Source of the DNA: Phoronis australis | Taxonomy: Eukaryota > Phoronida > Phoronidae | DNA: 62,000 nucleotides | Direction of reading: 5' to 3' | Assembly (NCBI GenBank): GCA_002633005.1 | Contig: NMRA01000110.1 | Coordinates: forward strand, 209,850-271,849 | In this document: positions 24,801 to 31,756 of the stretch, in pieces | How positions within the stretch are numbered: the first letter of the stretch is position 1 | Layout of the letters: the number at the start of each line of letters is the position of its first letter | The notes under the pieces: generated by a model | What the model was told of the DNA's origin: nothing | The model's database searches: none | What the model saw: only the letters and a program-made list of their open reading frames with translations | Program-made: the position numbers and the translations under genes

Positions 24801-25649
24801 CCTACAGCCATGTGTAACTGATACCTACAGTCTTTTGTAACTGATACCTACAGCCATGTATAACTGATGCCTACAGTCATGTGTAACTGATTCCTACAGT
24901 CATGTATAACTGATACCTACAGCTATGTATAACTGATACCTACAGCTATGTATAACTGATACCTACAGCCATGTGTAACTGATACCTGCTGATATGCTTC
25001 TGTACCTGCTGAGTGTCCTAAATCTTTCAACTATTATACAGATCAAGTATGACTATGGATGCACTTTTTAAAACTGATCAATCTTTTTTCATATTTCAGT
25101 ATTACAGATTTGCACAAATCTCATGTGTTGCTGAGGACTGATGTGAAAGCAACTGAAGACATGTTAAGGTTTGTTAAATATCTTGCTGTCTGATGTTCCA
25201 ATTAGCTTTGACCTATGTTAAATAACTGCAAGTTTGTATTCAGTCATCCCTCATACATCTCACATTAAAGACTTCTTGATTCAACTTGCTGTAATCAGCC
25301 ACTCCTATATCTCACATTATCAAAGCTTCACTTCACCTGTATGTCTGCCCTATAGTACTCGTGCACTTTACTACAGTAATAGTTGTAATGTTTATTAAAA
25401 TGCCACAGTTGTATTGTTCTTAGTGAAGATTGTAACTTAAATTGTTTGATATCATTACTGGATTTCTTCACTATTTTGATTTCATTGCTAGTCATCATCT
25501 TGTTTTTCAGAGAAGTGGATATGTTTAAAAGCCTGCCTGTGTCTACAGCACACAAGCACAAGTATGGTCGTCCACCATTACGTAGACAGGAAGTGATGAG
25601 CAGTGGGCAGACTGGTATTGCCGTTAAGTTGAATGATCTCGTGAACTAG
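711..25649 (+). CDS. TBK1: TBK1/IKK-epsilon-like serine/threonine kinase, 3' 14 coding exons (5' end outside window)
   Basis: This is an IKK-related kinase. In animals TBK1/IKK-epsilon acts in the cytosol, downstream of STING, MAVS and TRIF-type adaptors, phosphorylates IRF-family factors and autophagy receptors, and works as a dimer. Exons read here: 711-837, 4042-4226, 5028-5109, 5928-6006, 8292-8399, 11745-11924, 12553-12761, 12970-13343, 14552-14790, 17126-17254, 20557-20653, 23225-23415, 25100-25168, 25511-25649. All have GT-AG borders and compatible phases, giving 2208 nt and 735 residues plus stop. Order: C-terminal part of the kinase domain ([15 protein letters not shown] activation loop), ubiquitin-like domain, helical scaffold/dimerisation domain with a [11 protein letters not shown] block close to human TBK1, and a C-terminal coiled coil. 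By alignment about 77 residues, with the P-loop and ATP lysine, lie upstream. Invertebrates usually have one gene for the TBK1/IKK-epsilon pair, so the symbol covers both. Confidence 0.95.
905..2640. repeat. Tandem repeat of about 450 bp, roughly 3.5 diverged copies, in intron after exon A
   Basis: A GTCCG-rich leader at about 930-960 is followed by diverged copies whose matching points fall at 1204, 1653, 2106 and 2514, giving spacings of 449, 453 and 408. Each copy holds several CCTAGTGGC blocks, a TTTTCATAAAATTT block and an AAATTTAGTAAGTG block. Short open frames inside are not conserved between copies, so it is unlikely to be coding. 2641-4041 is intron in which I see nothing further. 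Confidence 0.85.
1204..2530 (-). promoter_or_regulatory. Cluster of CTCF-like motifs in the 450-bp tandem repeat
   Basis: Motifs at 1204-1220, 1364-1382, 1508-1524, 1653-1669, 1811-1830, 1959-1975, 2106-2122, 2256-2275 and 2514-2530 fit the reverse complement of the bilaterian CTCF core (GCGCCMYCTRGTGGCCA). The best is GCGCCACCTGGTGGCCA at 2106, and 2514 reads GCGCCATCTAGTGGCCA. All nine face the same way, which follows from the tandem duplication. Binding is an inference from motif similarity only. Confidence 0.45.
4042..4226 (+). CDS. TBK1: TBK1-like exon B: catalytic loop, DFG and activation loop
   Basis: The acceptor CTGTTTCAG ends at 4041 and the donor GTAACT starts at 4227 (phase 1 in, phase 0 out). 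It encodes the HRD catalytic loop [10 protein letters not shown] (D58, N63 of the visible protein), the Mg-binding DFG at 80-82 and the activation segment [11 protein letters not shown]. Ser96 is the counterpart of human TBK1 Ser172, the activating phosphosite. All residues needed for catalysis in this part are present. The exon's 3' end and donor are copied in the minisatellite that follows directly. Confidence 0.96.
4211..4412. repeat. 41-bp minisatellite spanning the exon B/intron junction, 5 copies
   Basis: The unit holds the last coding bases CACTGAAGAGTAYCTG, the donor GTAACTCATTC and an ACCATCAT tail. Donor copies fall at 4227, 4268, 4309, 4350 and 4391, exactly 41 bp apart. Only the first is in the correct coding phase. 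Reading past it, the frame stops at 4269-4271. The rest of this intron (to 5027) shows nothing recognisable. Confidence 0.95.
5028..5109 (+). CDS. TBK1: TBK1-like exon C: kinase helix F region
   Basis: The acceptor TTTGTAG ends at 5027 and the donor GTAAGA starts at 5110 (phase 0 in, phase 1 out). It encodes [20 protein letters not shown] followed by SIDLWSLG. This corresponds to HPDMYERAVL...YGATVDLWSIG in human TBK1, the substrate-binding P+1 region and helix F aspartate (SIDLW). Confidence 0.95.
5928..6006 (+). CDS. TBK1: TBK1-like exon D: kinase C-lobe
   Basis: The acceptor ATTACAG ends at 5927 and the donor GTGAGT starts at 6007 (phase 1 in, phase 2 out). It encodes [20 protein letters not shown] then GSKETM, matching [27 protein letters not shown] of human TBK1. 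The Met codon is split across the following intron. Confidence 0.95.
6334..8224. mobile_element. About 1.9-kb element with long inverted repeats rich in AATTCAATC motifs
   Basis: The left arm (about 6334-6695) and the right arm (about 7805-8224) are inverted relatives. Both have TTGCCAGA near the outer end, many AATTCAATGC/AATTCAATCC motifs within (read from the opposite strand on the right), TTTC(G/A)TCAATCCT(G/A)GCG at the inner part and CACATGCGCATG or GTGCGCATGCG at the innermost. The 1.1 kb between the arms has no convincing transposase, so the element would be non-autonomous. No clear target duplication was found. It lies wholly in the intron between exons D and E. Confidence 0.6.
8292..8399 (+). 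CDS. TBK1: TBK1-like exon E: end of kinase C-lobe
   Basis: The acceptor CTCATCAG ends at 8291 and the donor GTGAGT starts at 8400 (phase 2 in and out). It encodes [20 protein letters not shown] then [15 protein letters not shown]. Human TBK1 has [36 protein letters not shown] here. Overlapping GT pairs at 8398 and 8404 are alternative donors, but only 8400 keeps the frame into exon F. Confidence 0.93.
8640..8905. repeat. Imperfect direct duplication with GACGAC tracts
   Basis: The block GAGGAGCGACACTTGGCGAA followed by ACAGGACGATGGGGAGG occurs at about 8660-8700 and again at about 8830-8875, and then runs into GACGAC/GATGAT tracts. It is about 170 bp apart and imperfect. It lies in the 3.3-kb intron after exon E. 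Confidence 0.65.
9460..9990. repeat. Probable dispersed repeat with CCGCCATCTTG-type motifs
   Basis: Several CCGCCAT(C/T)TT motifs (about 9550, 9715, 9870) are set in a stretch ending CATGAAAATCGGACGAACTT and a poly-A run. This is the texture of an interspersed repeat in marine invertebrates. No open frame or inverted ends were found. It is called on texture only. Confidence 0.3.
10835..10975. repeat. 44-bp tandem repeat, 3 copies
   Basis: The motif (C/T)GCCATCTATTGTTAAA starts at about 10841, 10885 and 10929, each copy followed by an ATTC block. It is intronic. The rest of the intron up to 11744 shows no further structure that I can name. Confidence 0.8.
11745..11924 (+). CDS. TBK1: TBK1-like exon F: kinase end to start of ubiquitin-like domain
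   Basis: The acceptor GCTGTTTCAG ends at 11744 and the donor GTAAGT starts at 11925 (phase 2 in and out). It encodes [40 protein letters not shown] and [20 protein letters not shown]. Human TBK1 reads [23 protein letters not shown] and then VIHVFSLQQMTAHKIYIHS, so this exon crosses from the kinase fold into the ubiquitin-like domain. Confidence 0.94.
12553..12761 (+). CDS. TBK1: TBK1-like exon G: ubiquitin-like domain
   Basis: The acceptor ACCTTTCAG ends at 12552 and the donor GTAAGT starts at 12762 (phase 2 in, phase 1 out). It encodes [31 protein letters not shown] and [13 protein letters not shown]. This parallels [27 protein letters not shown] and FPKTTEENPIFV of human TBK1. The ubiquitin-like domain regulates kinase activity and contacts the kinase and scaffold domains of the same chain. 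Confidence 0.94.
12785..12870. repeat. 26-bp tandem repeat just after exon G donor, 3 copies plus partial
   Basis: The unit GATCCAGTTTTACGCAAATT plus AATTGT starts at 12785, 12811, 12837 and, partially, 12863. It begins 23 bp after the splice donor but, unlike the exon B and J arrays, does not include the donor. Confidence 0.93.
12970..13343 (+). CDS. TBK1: TBK1-like exon H: end of ubiquitin-like domain and scaffold/dimerisation helices
   Basis: The acceptor TCTTTATAG ends at 12969 and the donor GTAAGA starts at 13344 (phase 1 in, phase 0 out). It is the largest exon, 374 nt. It encodes [20 protein letters not shown], then [20 protein letters not shown] and long amphipathic helices ([20 protein letters not shown]). 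This corresponds to [20 protein letters not shown] in human TBK1 and the start of the scaffold/dimerisation domain. GGAGGGTCAAGG short repeats follow the donor at 13381-13412. Confidence 0.93.
13733..14292. mobile_element. 560-bp foldback (long inverted repeat) element
   Basis: The two halves are long inverted repeats. The outer ends are GGTGTTCTCTCGTTCAGTGA on the left and TCACTGAACGGGAGAACACC on the right. Arms continue through AGCTCCTTTGTT, AGTCTTTTGT, GGTATGACAAC and a GTTCGGAA(A/G)GAATAGAT block, and meet near 14040. There is no coding capacity, so it is a non-autonomous element. Related single arms occur at 33487-33840 and 37245-37600. It lies in the intron between exons H and I. The remainder of that intron shows nothing else. 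Confidence 0.8.
14552..14790 (+). CDS. TBK1: TBK1-like exon I: scaffold/dimerisation domain
   Basis: The acceptor TATTGTTAG ends at 14551 and the donor GTATGT starts at 14791 (phase 0 in, phase 2 out). It encodes [20 protein letters not shown], then [20 protein letters not shown] and finally [14 protein letters not shown]. The last block is nearly identical to [14 protein letters not shown] of human TBK1 and is the strongest family signature outside the kinase domain. Confidence 0.96.
14862..16085. repeat. 35-bp minisatellite, about 20 diverged copies, split by a transposon
   Basis: The unit reads ACAGTCAAGGTTCCTCTAGT then TCAACCTAGCCATAG, with many substitutions and indels between copies. 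It is interrupted at 14981-15481 by a hAT-like element. Copies become more diverged towards the right end. From 16086 to 17055 the intron shows nothing else. Confidence 0.93.
14981..15481. mobile_element. 501-bp hAT-like MITE inserted in the 35-bp minisatellite
   Basis: The terminal inverted repeats read CAGGGCTTGGAAT at both ends (right end as reverse complement). They are flanked by AGCCAT at 14975-14980 and 15482-15487. The CAG start and short TIR resemble hAT elements, but only 6 bp of target duplication can be read, where hAT normally makes 8. The interior includes a run of about 15 T and overlapping short frames on both strands that do not look like protein. Confidence 0.78.
17056..17157 (+). 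repeat. 51-bp tandem duplication of the exon J splice acceptor
   Basis: Two 51-bp copies (17056-17106 and 17107-17157) each contain ATATGGTTTCTAATTGCAG followed by AAACAAGCTAAA(C/T)ACAACC. Both acceptors are usable and 51 is 17 codons. Choosing the upstream acceptor (exon start 17075) would add 17 residues without changing the frame or introducing a stop. Confidence 0.93.
17126..17254 (+). CDS. TBK1: TBK1-like exon J: scaffold/dimerisation domain
   Basis: The preferred acceptor TAATTGCAG ends at 17125 and the donor GTGAGT starts at 17255 (phase 2 in and out). It encodes [20 protein letters not shown] followed by [22 protein letters not shown]. This aligns with [30 protein letters not shown] of human TBK1. 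The downstream acceptor is preferred because it gives the length closest to the human protein. The exon is bracketed by a duplicated acceptor and a seven-fold repeated donor. Confidence 0.88.
17228..17620. repeat. 55-bp minisatellite spanning the exon J/intron junction, 7 copies
   Basis: The unit carries the exon end GGCTGGTTCAG, the donor GTGAGTTT and a GGGGGCACTGCGGGCAGT tail. Donor copies start at 17255, 17310, 17365, 17420, 17475, 17530 and 17585, exactly 55 bp apart and nearly identical. In the reading frame a TGA follows the first donor at once, so use of any later donor would truncate the protein. Confidence 0.96.
18430..18745 (+). repeat. Dispersed repeat, copy 1 (inverted partner at 50690-51025)
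   Basis: This stretch matches the reverse complement of 50690-51025. Shared blocks include CCTTTTGTAACAAAGAA, CCATTTCCTAAAA, TTCGGTTTGCTG and ATAATTTGTTGTGACATGT. It lies in the 3.3-kb intron between exons J and K. 17621-18429 shows nothing else apart from scattered low-complexity bases. Confidence 0.72.
19158..19325. repeat. Inverted repeat, 24-nt arms, about 120-nt loop
   Basis: The arms CTCAAAAACGCTGTTAGGA (left) and TCCTAACAGCGTTTTTGAG (right) are perfect reverse complements with a few more matching bases inside. It may mark a small foldback element. A 19-nt palindrome, CTAGGAACCTGGTTCCTAG, lies upstream at about 18849-18867. 19326-20556 is otherwise unremarkable intron. Confidence 0.75.
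20557..20653 (+). CDS. TBK1: TBK1-like exon K: scaffold to C-terminal coiled coil
   Basis: The acceptor TTTGTTTCAG ends at 20556 and the donor GTAAGT starts at 20654 (phase 2 in, phase 0 out). It encodes [20 protein letters not shown] then [12 protein letters not shown]. The helical, charged character and the position match [23 protein letters not shown] of human TBK1. Residue-level similarity is low, so the call rests mainly on phase, position and splice signals. Confidence 0.8.
21298..23132. repeat. 27-bp minisatellite, 68 copies, in intron after exon K
   Basis: The unit contains TATGGGAATGACGTAGAAG and is 27 bp in copies 1-64 and 68, but 25 bp in copies 65-67 (loss of TA). Copies 4-60 are essentially identical with GACGTA. 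Copies 1, 2, 61-64 and 68 read GACATA and copy 3 reads GATGTA. Because 27 is a multiple of 3 and the unit has no stop in several frames, long artefactual frames (for example KYGNDVEEA repeated) open on both strands. It is intronic, 640 bp downstream of the exon K donor. Confidence 0.98.
23225..23415 (+). CDS. TBK1: TBK1-like exon L: C-terminal region
   Basis: The acceptor CATTACAG ends at 23224 and the donor GTAACT starts at 23416 (phase 0 in, phase 2 out). It encodes [20 protein letters not shown], a linker rich in S, T, G and P ([20 protein letters not shown]), and [11 protein letters not shown]. In human TBK1 the same place holds YQEYTNELQETLPQ and then a variable linker before the adaptor-binding coiled coil. 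The 23416-24495 intron shows no feature apart from a GCCCCCTTGTGGCAG motif at about 23927. Confidence 0.85.
24496..24992. repeat. 23-bp minisatellite, about 21 copies
   Basis: The unit reads TGTAACTGATACCTACAGCC plus ATG, with variants (CAGTCATG, CTAGTCATG). Copies differ by point changes and a few short deletions, so it is older or less homogenised than the 27-bp array. It lies in the intron between exons L and M. Confidence 0.96.
25100..25168 (+). CDS. TBK1: TBK1-like exon M: C-terminal coiled coil
   Basis: The acceptor CATATTTCAG ends at 25099 and the donor GTTTGT starts at 25169 (phase 2 in and out). It encodes [22 protein letters not shown]. This helical stretch lines up with [21 protein letters not shown] of human TBK1, the adaptor-binding coiled coil that recruits TANK, NAP1 or SINTBAD. 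The donor is the weakest of the set. Confidence 0.8.
25511..25649 (+). CDS. TBK1: TBK1-like exon N: C-terminus and stop
   Basis: The acceptor TGTTTTTCAG ends at 25510, and the TAG stop is at 25647-25649. It encodes [12 protein letters not shown], then a basic tail ([13 protein letters not shown]) and ends KLNDLVN. The start matches ERFGSL of human TBK1, but the last roughly 35 residues have no obvious counterpart and make the protein longer than human TBK1 at this end. Confidence 0.85.
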
Positions 25650-25930
25650 GTGGGTAGTGGGCATACGTTGCCCACTGTCCAGATTAGTCTAACATTTCTG
25701 ACAGCACAACATTACTCTATATTCACGTTGTTATGGTTACCTTATATTCATCTATTGGTGTGGAATTATTATTATTATGTCACCTTATTATGAGAAAATG
25801 CAGATATAGTGCATTCTGTGCTTAACTTGTATTAGCCATAATCAATATGAAAAAGGTCTTGAATTTTTGTTTCCAATAAAACCATGAAAGACTAAAAAAA
25901 ACTATAAAATATAAACCATAAAAATAAAAC
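25650..25930 (+). other. TBK1: Probable 3' UTR of the TBK1-like gene with AATAAA signals
   Basis: AATAAA occurs at 25875-25880 and again at 25923-25928, 225 to 280 bases after the stop codon. No further splice-linked coding sequence follows. The exact cleavage site cannot be read. Confidence 0.6.
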
Positions 25931-26050
25931 ATTAAAAAGTCAAAAAAAAGAAAAAGGTCTTGAATTTTTGTTTCCAATAAAACCATGAAAGACTAAAAAA
26001 ACTATAAAATATAAACCATAAAAATAAAACATTAAAAAGTCAAAAAAAAA
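25850..26050. repeat. 101-bp tandem duplication over the polyadenylation signal
   Basis: Two nearly identical 101-bp copies (25850-25950 and 25951-26050) each hold AAGGTCTTGAATTTTTG, CCAATAAAACCATG and an A-rich tail. Both AATAAA signals of the kinase gene are thereby duplicated, giving at least four candidate signals. Confidence 0.95.
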
Positions 26051-26178
26051 TAATATTGTACGAAAAGTGTGTTGACTCTTGTACATAACTTGTGTAAAAC
26101 ATAAAAGAGATCTATTGTATTGTTTTAATATGAACTTTTAAAATGTGCCAAAAAAGAATCTGTCACTTGCCTTAATTA

Positions 26179-26290
26179 GAACATTTTCTTATCCAGGTTT
26201 CCACTACTGCATATGAACATTTTGTTATCCAGGTTCCCACTACTGCATATGAACATTTTCTTATCCAGGTTCCCACTACTGTAAATGTTG
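26179..26290. repeat. 36-bp tandem repeat, 3 copies
   Basis: GAACATTTTCTTATCCAGGT, followed by TCCCACTACTGCATAT, starts at 26179, 26215 and 26251. It lies just downstream of the kinase gene. Confidence 0.93.
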
Positions 26291-26624
26291 TTGCACATGA
26301 AGGTGCTATAAAGATTAATGAGGTGGGTGCCTTTTCAAATACAAAAATTTGTGGATTCCCATTTCCCAGTCATGCAGTCATTGCCTGGTGTGATGAATCA
26401 GTAACATTTTGATCATCGTTTTTAATTGCCTGTAGTGAGACTAAAGGTGACATTCTATTGCCTTCCCTGATGGTTCCAATCTATGGAGCAGGTTTGATTG
26501 CAATCAAGCAAAGCCAGAATTGACGGATTTTGACGCTAAATTTGTCAGTCAGCAGAGTGCATACTTGGTGAAGCAGACACCACAAACTTTAAATTTAATA
26601 AATCAAGTAAGTGTTGGAGAATCT

Positions 26625-26850
26625 TCCTGTTGAACCAACCAATGAACTCCATTCTATCCCCTAATGAACCAATGAATGAGCTCCATTGTACCTCCTATTG
26701 AACCTATCAATGAACTCCATTCCAGCCCCTGATAAACCAATCAACAAACTCCATTCTACCCCTTGCTGAACCAATCAATGAGCTCCACTCTAGCCCCTGT
26801 TGAACCAATCAACGAGCCCTATTCTACCCCTGTTGAACCAATCAGTGGCG
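26625..26850. repeat. About 36-bp minisatellite, 6 diverged copies
   Basis: The motif GAACCAATCAATGAACTCCA followed by TTCTACCCC is repeated six times with substitutions and small indels. Confidence 0.9.
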
Positions 26851-29479
26851 TTCAATATGTAAGCATGCAAATCTTGTTTTAACTAAAATAGGATTTCAAC
26901 CTAAAATACGAACCAAAGCAATTATTTTTTTTTCAGAAATGGCGCTGCATGGCTCTTTGACTAATTTTTTGCAGCTTCTGTTTTGTTCAGAGCTCACTTT
27001 AATTAAGCCACTGACGTCGAGTGTCCTTCCCTCTTGACAGTTTCCTGAGAATTTGACCTACATATCGGTGACTTTGGTGTCATGCCATTACCACTATTTA
27101 CCTGTGTTTAATTGTAAAATGTTTGCAAGGTGCAATCTAAAGCAGTCATTGGTGTTGTAATAGGGTTGCTGTTTTTTGAGAATCACTTTGAGAGCCACAA
27201 ACTTCACCACAAGGTTGAAAGGTATACCTCAGCTAATTTGAATGCTGCCAGTGTTTAACTTCATGTTTCAAACCAGGTGTGCTTGGGTATTTCAGTTTAT
27301 TAAAGTAGATGGGTATTTAGACAAGTGTTCTGATCAAGGTTTGTGACTGATTCGTCACTGTTAGTTAATACTCTATGTGACATTAGAGCTTGTTGTGCTG
27401 CCAGAATGTTCAGTGAATACATCCACTGCACTTGATTTTCAGCTTGAGGCAATTTTGCCCACCTCTCACTTAGTGCACGTTCATTGAAGGTTGAAGTGAC
27501 CCATAACTTTTCATTGTGAAATTCACGTGTATATTTTGCTTAAAAGTGATAGAGTCAAAAGCTATTCATAAGGCTTTCTAATGGACCAGGGACTCGTTCC
27601 AACAAAACTGACTTAGCTAAGTAAATTTTATAATAAAGTTTAAATATACCTAAAAACATTTCAAGAAAAAGATCTTAAGCTTGACTTAAGTGTTTGACAT
27701 AATGTTTTTCTTAATTTTGACTAACCGGAAGTGGAAGTTTCAAAGTTTGGAAGTTAAGATTCTTAAATGAACTTAACTCAGTTTCTTGGAAGAGGCGCCA
27801 TAACTTTGTCTCATTTCATGTAAACTGAACCAAACTAGACTCTACTTGCTGTTACTCTGTGAGTATTTCGTTATGTAATCATAAATGAATGAATTATTTG
27901 TAGCAAATAACGTGAAATAAAGTAAAAAAGAATAAAAAGTTTACCTTGTAAAAAATCGAGAATTTGTGTTGTTGACAGTACTTGCCAATTGTACTGCTCT
28001 TGGCGGACTCTCTCACACCATCAAAATGTTCCGCTATTTAACACTTGGCGACACTGACATGTTATCATACATTTTCCCACCCGGCACAGTACTATTTTTC
28101 CGTTCAACTAAAAAGTAAAAACGGGACGTTTCATAGGTTTTGAGGAACCCACAATTGCACATTCGTCTCAAAAACGCCGTCGGGTGCTTTTGGGTGTAAC
28201 GCCTCCCGTTCTACGTTTTGTGTGTTGCTGCGAACATTTCACTCTTTCGTTTTGGCATTGTCCCAGATGCCCTGGTTTTTATCCTGAAGCAGGGCCGTAG
28301 GAAGCGGAGGGGGGAGGGGCGTGCCCCCAAACATAGCAGGCGTCGGGGTTAAACCTTGGCAGCCGACATAGGCTTGGGTCCGGGGACAATCGTGAAAAGA
28401 AAGACTACGACTACGAATAAGAGAGAAAATTCAAGAGAACATTTGACAAGTCAGTATCAACGCATGGTTTACCCTTTGAGGACCCTGGCCAGGAAGTTGT
28501 TAGGTCTGTGTTTTTGTTGCTTATATGTTGGTTGTCTAAACGCTATTTAAAACGTGCACTTCATCATTCATATGTTTTCAAAAAATCGAGAAAATTCGTG
28601 AAGCAAAGCTTTTCGGAGCATATTAATTCACTGGATTTTTAAATAAAACAAGACAGTTTTGAAAATGCAGAAATACAAAATTGTGTTTTCCAGAGGCCCT
28701 TCTCTAGCAAAGGATAACAAAGACAAATGTCGCTCTATTTTTGTGTTTTTCTTTCTCTAAATTGATGACGTGGCAGATAACGTCAATTCCTGACTTAAAA
28801 TATAGATTTTTTCATATTTAGGGGCCCAGCTCTTGAAGAGGAGCATTGATGAAATTCAAGTAGCTACCGTTTTTGTTTTTTAATTGGCAAATTCTTAAGG
28901 TGTCGCTCACGAAGATAGGGTCCAATGTTTGAATCGATTATCTCTATTTTCCTGGTTTTTGTGAAATCGTACAACCGGCTTTCGTGCTGAGGAAAATCAC
29001 TTCTTGCCAGCTCACCCGACAATGGAATGAAATGTCACTCTTTTCCGTGCTAAATGATGTGTAGCCTTTCATCTTAGGTGTACCATTTCAGACGGGAACC
29101 CCTCTCGGTGGGGCGGTTCGGGTGTCCCTCTAGACGTGTAAAGCCGACACTTCCAAGTATTCTCGAGGGGAAATTGAGATTCCAAATTCATCAGAAACAC
29201 AAAACAACCAAAAATGTGAAAAATAGAATAGGATTGACCACTGGTGCACCATGTTATATCACAAGAATAGTGTTTTTGAAGATCGTTACTAAGATCTGTT
29301 TGTAATGAATTCACACATGTCCAAAAGACTGATGACCGCGTACATGTCGAACGGGGAACTCAAAATATTCGATACAATAAACAAATATTTCAGCGCTTTT
29401 TTGAAGTTCAAGTTAAACTCGTGAACCGTTATAGGTACCTCGGAAATGAGCAAAAATACACCTTGTTATGAATGCTCCA
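26851..29479. other. Intergenic stretch without recognisable gene
   Basis: Open frames here are short and lack homology or splice-linked partners. An AAGCGGAGGGGGGAGGGGCG/GCCCCC block near 28300 resembles an eroded transposon end. CTTAAG-rich sequence at 27600-27790 has weak inverted symmetry. Nothing else can be supported. Confidence 0.6.
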
Positions 29480-30442
29480 CATAGGCGGATTTAGGGGGGC
29501 CCGCCNTGCCGCAAAAAATAAAACAGCAAGAGCGTAGGGAAATGTTGAGTTTATTAATTAACCTCGGTAATTAAAATTATACGGATGAAACAAGATTTAA
29601 ATGTGTGCAGTTTTAGTGATTGGGGGGCTCAGATCCAATTTCAAGTGTCAAATTCGAAACGCGGCGCATTCGTAACGGAACTATGGCTAAGTATAGGCTC
29701 TCCCGCGATATCCCAGGCGACCGGCAGTGGCGCTGCGCACTACGACTCCGTTTCCGTCGTCTGCTCCACTATGCAATGAAAAAAATTTACTTCATTTTTT
29801 AAAGAAAATGGAAGCTGAGTGACGATGAAAAAACAGAAGCTGTTAGTAAGATGTGAATTTTAATCGAATCCTTAGTGAATCACTCAGAAACTTATAATTC
29901 TCTCTTTGTCAAGCCTTAACTTAAGACGATTTCCAAAGCAATCCCGTCATTATTGCCAACACGAAAAACGGATTTGGTCTTTTGGGCATTTGAAAACTAT
30001 TTTAAATACAGCAAATTTGTTAAGAACCGATTGCACAAAGTATAAAAAATGTAATAAGCATTACAAAAAGAAGTAGGTTTCGCGCGCAAACGCTGTGGAC
30101 CATAAACAAGTAGGTCTCTCAATATCAAGGTAGGAGTTGAATCGTGGTGGTGTAGTGGTAAATATGCTCGCTCTATCCTCCAGGTCACGAGTTCAAGTCT
30201 GACGTTTTTGCAGTTTTTCTTGTTAGACACGTTCTCCGTTTTTTTGCCTTTTTTCTTGGATAATTCTTCAGGAATCAATGCTTGATTTTTAGAGGAAAAA
30301 ACAGAAAAATTTTCCTGGGCGGGCAAATACCCTGACCCGACCTCCCCCCATTCGGTGCTATGCGCATCTACAATCGTGGTTTGCGCAAGTGCTTACAGAC
30401 AAAATGTTGGGCCCCCCTTGTGATATCCTAGATCCGCCACTG
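29480..30442 (+). mobile_element. 963-bp non-autonomous element with GGCGGAT ends, copy 1
   Basis: The left end CATAGGCGGATTTAGGGGGG and the right end (reverse complement CAGTGGCGGATCTAGG, then GGGGGGCCC) are imperfect inverted repeats of the CAGTGGCGGATC type, common at hAT-like ends. The body matches 41516-42515 throughout (for example AAAACAGCAAGAGCGTAGGG near the left end). It contains a tRNA-like Pol III promoter at 30146-30205. No transposase frame and no readable target duplication were found. It carries one N at 29506. Confidence 0.8.
30146..30205 (+). ncRNA. tRNA-like Pol III A/B boxes inside the GGCGGAT element
   Basis: TGGTGTAGTGG fits a Pol III A box, and GAGTTCAAGTC, about 40 nt further on, fits a B box. 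A T run follows within 40 nt. The T-stem does not pair well, so it is a tRNA-derived remnant as in a SINE rather than a working tRNA. The second element copy has TGGTGTTGTGG and ACTTCGAGTC at about 42198-42260. Confidence 0.5.
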
Positions 30443-31756
30443 CGATAAATTAAATTTAACTTGTTAAATGCATTTATCGTCATTATTTTGATATTTTTCA
30501 CATTATTTTGATATCAACCCTTTGAGTTTATTTTTTATTACTCATCTTTATTTATAGTCCCAGGGTCTACTTCTGTATTCATACATTTCTCTATGCGACA
30601 TCTGATTGGTCGCTCATATTGCCTTAGTTCAGTTCAACGTGGTCTAACTCATTCAGCCACCTACCTCGTCGTATACAAGACCTATGTTCTTCTCTGCAGT
30701 TTTTTCCCACCCTCATCCCGGGTGTCTGTTCAACTTTTTTCTTTTGCTCATATACATTACCTGTTAGGTATTTTCAAGTTTTGTGTTCATGTTCTGTACT
30801 TTTTCTTTAGGCCCTTCAGGCAGTTCTTTTGCTTTGGTTCCCTCTTTCAAAGCTATTCGTTGTACATTTTTTTCATGCCCATCTTGCAGAGTCTTATTTA
30901 GTTCCTTCTATATACGTCATAATAAATGACATTGTTCGCAATCCTCCTCTTGTTTTACTCTGCAACGGAGCTCATGGCTTACCCCGGGCAGAATAGATTA
31001 TGATAAATATATCCGAGCACAGTTGTTCAACTACTTCTGCCTGACAAACTTCTGGTAGACGAAAATCTTTAAGACGCAAACACTTGTCATTACTCCAAAG
31101 TTGAGACATTGATGTGAAAATTTCTGTTCCATGTTCTTGAATCGGTGGTTACAGAAAATTGTGTCAGCTGGGAAACTTAAATCACAATGTGAACTCCACT
31201 GGCAAATAGTTTTGAAAAATTACTGGCGTAACTCAGTAGTGCAATATTTATCTGCACGGTAATCAGACCACATAGTTTCAGTTTCACTTTCAGCCACTGA
31301 AGATCTGTTGCTACACCACGAGGAGTGAAACACAGTGAGCAACAATCTAGGGGTAAACAATTGTATATAAATCTATCAGCATGACTTCCCTATCAAAATA
31401 TTGAATGCATCCAGGCATTCTCCAGTAATACAATTATGTATTAACAAATTCTTCCAGGGCTGCACTGTTCAGGGAATTTCCAGCGCGTCATACATAATGT
31501 GACCATTGAGGAACTGCATCAGTTAAATCACATTTGCAAACATGGATAAATTTTAAGGAAATGATACTGCTAATAATTATGGTCTTTGTGAAGTTGAGAA
31601 TTTTGTTTGCCTTCAAACAGTTTCATCAGGATGGTGAATAACAACTGACTCAGCGAAATTCCTTTTTTCATCCAAAAAGCATTAAATGCCTGCAGAAATT
31701 TTCGACATCTGCCTTTCCTGATGTCTTCTTGTGCATACTAGGTGGCGCTGCTCACA
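30443..31756. other. Stretch without recognisable gene
   Basis: The 102-residue frame at 30593-30901 is rich in F, L, S and Y from T-rich DNA and has no homologue that I recognise. No repeat structure was noted. Confidence 0.5.

Noticed and set aside
24496-24992. Regular short repeats that might suggest a CRISPR-like array.
   Set aside because: There are no unique spacers. It is a simple minisatellite in an animal intron, as are the arrays at 58130-58600 and 14862-16085.
28356-28550. A 64-residue frame starting MAADIGLGPG.
   Set aside because: There is no homology, no splice-linked exon and no conserved copy. It is within a few hundred bases of eroded repeat-like sequence.
30146-30205. A functional tRNA gene.
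   Set aside because: A and B boxes are recognisable, but the T-stem and acceptor stem do not pair, and both copies sit inside a transposable element.
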